From the NCBI RefSeq assembly GCF_012641335.1, contig NZ_JABAID010000001.1, positions 586,808 through 650,807 on the forward strand: a stretch of 64,000 bases of DNA, written 5' to 3'. A model generated the notes under the pieces. The model saw only the letters and a program-made list of their open reading frames with translations. It was not told where the DNA came from and ran no database searches. Shown here one piece after another: positions 59,132 through 64,000 of the stretch. Positions within the stretch are counted from its first letter, which is position 1. Every line of letters begins with the position of its first letter. Position numbers and translations under genes: made by a program. This DNA comes from Novosphingobium sp. ERN07. Lineage in GTDB: Bacteria > Pseudomonadota > Alphaproteobacteria > Sphingomonadales > Sphingomonadaceae.

Positions 59132-60595
59132 TCAGGCGACGCCCAGCCAGCGTTGCGCCTTGGGCGCATGTGGCAGGATGAAGCGTTCTATCAGCAGGAT
59201 GGCGATCAGCGAGATCAGGAACATCGGCAGGACCAGCAGCAGAAACGCGAACAGGGTCCATGCGACGATGCCTTTTGGACGCGCTGGCATGGAGTAGGCT
59301 TTGGGTGCGCCCAGTCCGCCTTCGGGCTTGCGCCGCCACCACATCATTGCGCCGGATATGCAGAGCGTGACCAGCATGAGTGCAGTCAGCACACCGATCA
59401 ACTGGTTGATCCAGCCGAATAACTGACCTTCGTGCCAGGCCACGCCATAACCCACGACCTGATCTATCGGATGGCGGCTGGCGAAATCATCGCGAGAGAT
59501 CAGTTTGCCGGACATCGCATCATAGGTCAGCACGACGCGGTTCGGACGGTTTTGCGTATCGGATTTGACGACCCAGCCCTTTGCCGCACTGCGATCTCCG
59601 CCGCTACCGGCACGACCGCCCGGCGGGACCACCTGAACCGGAAATTCAAGGCGTTCGGCTTGTCCGTTGGCGACCATGCGATCAAGCATAACAGCATTTT
59701 GGCCGCTGACCCTGTGGCCTGCGTGCCCGCCTGATTGGGCAAGGTGCATTGCGTGATGATCATGTTCGGCGTGCATCGATTGCTTGTTCGCATCCTGTCC
59801 GCCGCCGTGCCCTTCATGTCCTTCATGGCCTCCAGAGGCAGCATCGGATGCAGGCTGGCCGCCTATCGTCCAGTCCTGCGGGCCAGCGACCCAGCCCATC
59901 TCGGTGCGCACGGCCTTGAAAGCGCTGCCCCAGACATCGGCCCAGGGCAGCCCGGTGAACAGCAGGATCAGCGTAAGTCCCGCCACCCAGAATCCGGTTA
60001 CCGCGTGAAGATCGCGCCAGAAGGCACGTTTGCCCTGCGACAGGCGGGGGTAGATCACCCCCGCCATGCCGCGTCCGCGTGGCCACCACAGATATAGCCC
60101 TGTCACCACCATGACGATGGCCCAACTGGCGGCGAGTTCCACCAGCCAGCTTCCCCTACGGCCCAGCAGGAGTTGGCCGTGGATATCGCGCGCGATAGAG
60201 ATGATGCGGCTTTCAGGATCGATGGACCCCAGAACATCGCCTTGCGGGCTGACGAACACATCGGTCATCCCGCCACCGGGCATGGCCAGATGGATCGCGG
60301 CAGCATCACCTTTGCGTTCGGGCAGGCGATAATAGGCGAGTTTTGCCCCCGGATTTCCGGCAAGCGCAGCCGTTACCTGTGCCGAAGGGGCAACTTCGCC
60401 GCTGTTCTGCAGGTTATGGAAGGCGCGTTCTTCCCACCGTTCGATCTGCGGTTTGAACAGGAACAGCGTGCCCGACAGCGCCAGCACGACCATCAGCGGC
60501 AGGACATAGACGGCGGCATAGAAATGCCACCGCCATACGGCCCGATAGAGCGCCGCATCCTTTTGCGGAGCCTGAGAGGCTTGTGGCTTGCCCAT
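59132..60595 (-). CDS. PepSY-domain membrane protein (iron/copper uptake-associated), His-rich loop
   Basis: The 487-residue product starts at the ATG at 60595, which overlaps the TonB receptor stop codon (TGATG). It has a PepSY_TM layout: first helix WRWHFYAAVYVLPLMVVLALS, PepSY segments, helices near residues 175, 230 and 400, and HAVTGFWVAG. A striking His-rich loop (GHEGHEGHGGG, then HAEHDHHAMHLAQ and HAGH) in the periplasmic part can bind several metal ions. Such proteins reduce or pass on metal delivered by TonB receptors. The operon order fits that role. Confidence 0.9.
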   Translation of the reverse strand: MGKPQASQAPQKDAALYRAVWRWHFYAAVYVLPLMVVLALSGTLFLFKPQIERWEERAFHNLQNSGEVAPSAQVTAALAGNPGAKLAYYRLPERKGDAAAIHLAMPGGGMTDVFVSPQGDVLGSIDPESRIISIARDIHGQLLLGRRGSWLVELAASWAIVMVVTGLYLWWPRGRGMAGVIYPRLSQGKRAFWRDLHAVTGFWVAGLTLILLFTGLPWADVWGSAFKAVRTEMGWVAGPQDWTIGGQPASDAASGGHEGHEGHGGGQDANKQSMHAEHDHHAMHLAQSGGHAGHRVSGQNAVMLDRMVANGQAERLEFPVQVVPPGGRAGSGGDRSAAKGWVVKSDTQNRPNRVVLTYDAMSGKLISRDDFASRHPIDQVVGYGVAWHEGQLFGWINQLIGVLTALMLVTLCISGAMMWWRRKPEGGLGAPKAYSMPARPKGIVAWTLFAFLLLVLPMFLISLIAILLIERFILPHAPKAQRWLGVA

Positions 60596-62940
60596 CACAT
60601 CTTCCAGCCGAGTTCGACGAGGACGGTGCGCAGCGGATAGGGGTGGAAGACCCACGCGCGGCTGTTGGTGAGATTGTCCACGCCGACCGAGGCCCTGATC
60701 TGTTCGGTGACGTTCCAGTTCAGCTTTGCATCCAGTGCGAAGAGTTCGGACGTGAAACCAAAGGTATCGCCGCGCTGCAGGCCGAACAGATCGGTGTTCG
60801 GACGGCTGGCATAGCGCATCCCCAGCGAGGCCTGCACCGCTGGGGTGATGTCATAACGGACATTGCCGTTGATGCGCCACTTCGGGATGCGCGGGAATTG
60901 TACGCCTTCGGCCAGTGTGTTCGATGGGTTCCGCAGCGTTTTGCTGTCAATATAGGCGGCGTTGGCCTCGATGCTGATGCCTTCCACCGGCCAGTCCCGC
61001 GTTTCGGCAATGGCTTCGAAGCCGAACTGCCGGGTAAGTTCAATGTTCTTGTAGTTCGAGGTCGAGACATTGTTCTGGTTGAAGCCGAGGAATTGGAACA
61101 GCGTGTTGCGAACGCGCTGATAGAACGCCGATCCCGTCAGTTTGAACGCGCCGAAATCGTGGCTGACAAGGAAGTTCGCATCCTTGCTGCGTTCCGGTTT
61201 CAGGTTCGGATCGAAGCTGTTGACGTTAAATGTGCCATCGCCGTTCAGGCTGCCCTGAAACAACTCGCCCACAGTGGGGAAGCGGGTGGCCATCGCAAGG
61301 CTAAGCTGCGCCAGTGTGCCATCGGCAAAGGCATATTGGACCGATGCTGTGGGATTGACCGCCGTTTCATGGCGTGCGGCGTAGCGGTTGAACACCTGCT
61401 GCCCCGCTTGCGTGCCGGTGCCGAGCCGCCCCAGCCCGCCGTCGAAGGCGCGCCAATCATCAAAGCGCAGGCCAAGGCTGAATGTCAGTGCATCCGTCGC
61501 ATGGAGCTTATCCTCTGCCCATGCCGACAGGATGCGGGTCTTGCCGAACGTCTGGGTGGCAAAGGTCTTGCCCGCCTTGCTTTGCCAGTTGGCGGTTGTG
61601 GTGCGCAGGGTATCGGTCTGGTAAAGGCTGGCGGTGAGGCCGAACGCGAGTTCGTTACGCTCACCCTTGTTCTCTATGGTTAGATCACCGGTGTACCACC
61701 CGGTCGGCCCAGCTTCGTTCAGCGTGCCTGCGCCGTTGTTCTGCCCAGCGATGTAGCCGTTCGACGTGAACCCATCGGATTTGGCAATCTGGTAGGTCGA
61801 AAGCGCAAGCCGTGCGTTCCAGCTTTCGCCAAACGGGGCCGCCAGCTTCAGGCCGACGAGGTATTCATCGCGGATGGTCTTCGAAAAGTTTGCGCCCGAC
61901 GCGGTATAGGTTTGCGTGCCGATGGTGACGCGGCCTTCGCAGACCACGTTGCCCGCAGCATCACGCAAGTAGCAATCGGGGGCGAGTTGTTTGTCTTCGT
62001 TATGCCAGTAGGCGAAAAGGAACTGGCCGGTCAGGTTGCCATCGTCATAGCCGACTTTGACCTTGCCCTGTGCCTGCGTGATCGCGGCGGGCGATTGCGC
62101 CGCGAAATAAGGATTGGTGGCTGAACCCGGTGCGCTGGGGATAGCGGTCCCTTCGGCAGCGGCGCGGACATGGCCGGGATCGACGATGGCCCCGGTCACC
62201 ACAGTGCCGGTTGCACCGGTGACCGGGGTGAGGCCGAGGAAGCTCATGGGATGGCCATCGTTACGGAAATAGCGGCCCGTCACGCGGACCGAGAAGGGGC
62301 CGTCCTTTTGCTTGAGGCCAACGCCGCCTTCGATGGATCCACCCCAATAGGCGTCGTCTGTGCCGAACTGCTTATAGGGCTGGACCATGCCCTGCACTTT
62401 GACGAAAGCTTCGGTGTCTTCAGGATTGCGCGTGGTGATGTTGACGATGCCACCCATCGAATTGCCGACATAGCGCGACGAGTAGGGACCATAGACGATA
62501 TCGAACTGTTCCACCTCGGCCGGGCCGATCACGCCCCATTTGGGCGAGAAGGAAAACGAGTTTCCAAGGAAGTTTGAAACGACGAAGCCATCGACCATGA
62601 CCAGCGTGCGCGCGCTTTGCGTGGAATGGGTGCCGCGAAAACCGGGCACGCCGTTGCTGTCGCCGGCATAGCGTTTGCGCACGAAGAAGTTGGGCGCGTA
62701 CTTCATCAGGTCTTCGGTGTTCATCGCGTTGATCGCGGCAAACTGTTCATCGCCAAGGCTGACGGCAAGGCCGCGCGGTTCGATCTCGATGGGGGCGTTG
62801 GTCTGGCCGACGACGATGATGGCAGGGGCGGCATCAGCGGCATCGTCGGCAGCAGGCGTTTCCGCTGCCCATGCGGGCATGGTGGTGGCAGGCATAGTCG
62901 CGGCAAGGCACGCCGCAAGAGCGATAAAGGACGTCTTCAT
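60595..62940 (-). CDS. TonB-dependent outer-membrane receptor
   Basis: The 781-residue product begins MKTSFIALAACLAATMPATT, with cleavage around AWAAE. A plug domain follows (VVGQTNAPIEIEPRGLAVSL, GFRGTHSTQSARTLVMVDGF, EQFDIVYGPYSSRYVGNSMGG), then a 22-strand barrel with typical tail sequence (SRPNTDLF, TRFPTVGELFQG, PNLKPERSKDANFLVSHDF). It imports a metal chelate, cofactor or similar compound using TonB. The C-terminus is WKM rather than a final Phe. The partner genes suggest copper or iron as the ligand. Confidence 0.95.
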   Translation of the reverse strand: MKTSFIALAACLAATMPATTMPAWAAETPAADDAADAAPAIIVVGQTNAPIEIEPRGLAVSLGDEQFAAINAMNTEDLMKYAPNFFVRKRYAGDSNGVPGFRGTHSTQSARTLVMVDGFVVSNFLGNSFSFSPKWGVIGPAEVEQFDIVYGPYSSRYVGNSMGGIVNITTRNPEDTEAFVKVQGMVQPYKQFGTDDAYWGGSIEGGVGLKQKDGPFSVRVTGRYFRNDGHPMSFLGLTPVTGATGTVVTGAIVDPGHVRAAAEGTAIPSAPGSATNPYFAAQSPAAITQAQGKVKVGYDDGNLTGQFLFAYWHNEDKQLAPDCYLRDAAGNVVCEGRVTIGTQTYTASGANFSKTIRDEYLVGLKLAAPFGESWNARLALSTYQIAKSDGFTSNGYIAGQNNGAGTLNEAGPTGWYTGDLTIENKGERNELAFGLTASLYQTDTLRTTTANWQSKAGKTFATQTFGKTRILSAWAEDKLHATDALTFSLGLRFDDWRAFDGGLGRLGTGTQAGQQVFNRYAARHETAVNPTASVQYAFADGTLAQLSLAMATRFPTVGELFQGSLNGDGTFNVNSFDPNLKPERSKDANFLVSHDFGAFKLTGSAFYQRVRNTLFQFLGFNQNNVSTSNYKNIELTRQFGFEAIAETRDWPVEGISIEANAAYIDSKTLRNPSNTLAEGVQFPRIPKWRINGNVRYDITPAVQASLGMRYASRPNTDLFGLQRGDTFGFTSELFALDAKLNWNVTEQIRASVGVDNLTNSRAWVFHPYPLRTVLVELGWKM

Positions 62941-63049
62941 GATGGATTCCAGATGATTTGAGTGCGCGCAGGATGGGCCGCGACGGCGCAGGTTCAGGCG
63001 CGGACGTTCGCGGACCGATCCCGGCAAGGATCAGCGTTACGCTTCGGGA

Positions 63050-63454
63050 TCAGCCGAGTGCGGGCGGTCCGCGCAGGGGCGGACGCAGATAGGCGATGCG
63101 CCGCGCAAGGCGGATGGGCGTTGGGGCAAAGCCCAGTGCGAGGATGAACGCGATGGCCAACGCCAGCAGCGCCGGATCGGCTCCGGCCAGTCCTGCCGCG
63201 GCGTGGCCGGCAAAGGGGCATTCGCCCTTGGCCTGCTTGGCGCCCGCTTCACTGCCGCCATTCTTCATCGGGATAGCGATCTGCTTGACCGCGTGACCAC
63301 CGCCCGCCTCATCGCACATGCGCACGGTAAGAATGCGCGAGCCTTGCTCGATCATGTAGCCCGAAGGAACCACAACCTTCATGCACAGCGCCGCCAGAAC
63401 TGCCAGCGCAGCCAAGGCGCGGTGTCGCAGGATCAGGGCGCGGAGCAATCGCAT
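63050..63454 (-). CDS. DUF2946 family membrane-associated protein
   Basis: The 134-residue product starts with a basic N-terminus and a membrane helix (LAALAVLAALCMKVVVPSGYM). It then has a periplasmic part with C47 and GECPFAGHAAAG, a second helix (LALAIAFILALGF) and a basic end (RRIAYLRPPLRGPPA). DUF2946 proteins usually stand next to TonB receptors and PepSY genes for copper or iron. The Cys/His residues could bind metal. It is the first gene of the three-gene operon. Confidence 0.88.
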   Translation of the reverse strand: MRLLRALILRHRALAALAVLAALCMKVVVPSGYMIEQGSRILTVRMCDEAGGGHAVKQIAIPMKNGGSEAGAKQAKGECPFAGHAAAGLAGADPALLALAIAFILALGFAPTPIRLARRIAYLRPPLRGPPALG

Positions 63455-63495
63455 CGGGGCGGCCTTTAATCGCGACGCTGACGGAAGTCATCAGG

Positions 63496-63523
63496 GCAAA
63501 TTGTGTGCCCAGTAGCAATTTGC
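63496..63523. promoter_or_regulatory. Inverted repeat upstream of the DUF2946 operon
   Basis: GCAAATTG and CAATTTGC (63496-63503 and 63516-63523) flank a 12-base spacer, 42 bases before the DUF2946 start. Half-sites of the form GCAAAT are seen in Fur/Mur-type boxes of alphaproteobacteria, but here they are further apart than in those boxes. Confidence 0.35.
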
Positions 63524-63926
63524 ACCAAGAAGGCGCCGATTGTTGAGAGGAGATGGAGCGGTAGCGGGAATCGCAAGAGTATCACAAGCATTTGTAATGA
63601 AACAAAATGCTGCAATGCAGCAAAAAATATGGCCCCACACAATGGCCCCACTCCCTTGGCGTAAATCGGGTTTGAAGCTTAAACGTGATCCGCTTGCGGA
63701 CCCATCCCTGGACAACGCCAAACATACCCCGGCAAGCGAAGATGCGCAATTTCCAACCGCCCGCGGGCTAAGATTCTGCTTGCTTGCTGCAACTATGGAC
63801 GTCGGCTGTCGCCAACCTACCGGACGTTCCCGCTTCAGTTTGACTTGATCGCCTCCGGCCCTTCGTTCCGCACGCCTATTTAATGACGGAAAGACTGGGG
63901 TTGGGACACCGCGTAATTGATTTAGC

Positions 63927-63977
63927 CACCCTCCTGGATGGTACGAAGTCGCCATGGCGCTTCAATGCAGGAGGGTG
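63927..63977 (+). promoter_or_regulatory. Anti-Shine-Dalgarno hairpin before the right-edge gene
   Basis: CACCCTCC (63927-63934) is exactly complementary to GGAGGGTG (63970-63977), which contains the ribosome site five to twelve bases before the start codon at 63982. The loop is 35 bases and contains the palindrome GCCATGGC. Confidence 0.5.
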
Positions 63978-63981
63978 ACCG

Positions 63982-64000
63982 ATGTCGATCTATGCAGGGT
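63982..64000 (+). CDS. Start of a gene cut off by the window edge
   Basis: The ATG at 63982 follows a very good ribosome site (GGAGGG, seven bases away) and opens MSIYAG. Only six residues are in the window, so the product cannot be named. Confidence 0.55.

Larger units (their letters stand above)
63455..63981. other. Intergenic region upstream of the DUF2946 operon and the right-edge gene
   Basis: No gene is supported in these 527 bases, though a 154-residue minus-strand frame is open (63491-63955) without family features or a ribosome site. It contains the inverted repeat GCAAATTG/CAATTTGC (63496-63523), the near-palindrome TGCTGCAATGCAGCA (63608-63622), a direct repeat of ATGGCCCCAC, and the leader hairpin of the last gene. 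Confidence 0.5.

Noticed and set aside
63491..63955. 154-residue minus-strand open frame
   Set aside because: No family resemblance, no ribosome site, and it covers promoter and leader signals of both neighbours.

Overview
The window reads as a chromosomal segment of an alphaproteobacterium, most likely a Sphingomonadaceae member of the Novosphingobium type. The evidence is the high GC content, the family-typical small genes (GapR/UPF0335-like DUF2312, DUF1244, DUF2171, DUF3034), a fused PabB-PabC, a PEP-CTERM protein, TonB-receptor/PepSY genes, and the dispersed CTTCGACAGGCTCAG-type repeats common in sphingomonads. Genus is inferred, not proven. No rRNA, tRNA, CRISPR array, transposase or prophage gene was found.

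Layout. 1-8 kb: start of a phosphotransferase (minus), an exported class A beta-lactamase-like protein, a tiny Ala-rich lipoprotein, DNA polymerase I, a periplasmic protein, the ComM/YifB AAA+ ATPase and a GlsB-type membrane protein. 8-13.5 kb: ribonucleotide reductase alpha and beta subunits. They are separated by a candidate structured small RNA, a 60-aa protein, a PepSY membrane protein, very strong hairpins and a DUF2171 gene. 13.5-17 kb: an accessory island holding an AT-rich Panacea antitoxin plus unknown partner, a DUF2442 gene, a HepT-MntA (type VII) toxin-antitoxin pair, a small unknown gene and a protein with an aerolysin-like middle. 17-22 kb: ruvA-ruvB, a PEP-CTERM serine/threonine-rich exported protein, ruvC and yebC, and a CPBP membrane protease. 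22-31 kb: housekeeping genes (YbjQ, SDR, GapR-like, DUF1244, pyruvate kinase, diguanylate cyclase, YggS, ThiE-like, FtsK). 31-37.5 kb: a second diguanylate cyclase, thioesterase, S9 peptidase, aminopeptidase P, VOC protein. 37.5-40.5 kb: a calcium-binding EF-hand protein in an operon with an OmpR-type two-component system. 40.7-51.4 kb: M1 aminopeptidase, HerA-like ATPase, then pabBC, aminotransferase, RluA-type synthase and arfB in one run, then murA and galU. 51.4-54.5 kb: a TetR regulator divergent from a Gfo/Idh oxidoreductase and sugar isomerase operon. 54.5-59.1 kb: DUF3034 plus truncated haemoglobin, divergent from a cupredoxin plus GGDEF-EAL gene. 59.1-63.5 kb: a DUF2946, TonB-receptor, PepSY operon suited to metal or metallophore uptake. 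The right edge holds the start of one more gene.

The least explained parts are the Panacea partner and its neighbours (13.6-17 kb), the minus-strand structured RNA at about 10.4-10.56 kb, and the copper/haem/c-di-GMP cluster at 54.5-59.1 kb. Several leaders also carry hairpins that would occlude a ribosome binding site. All functional calls are from reading motifs; no database search was run.
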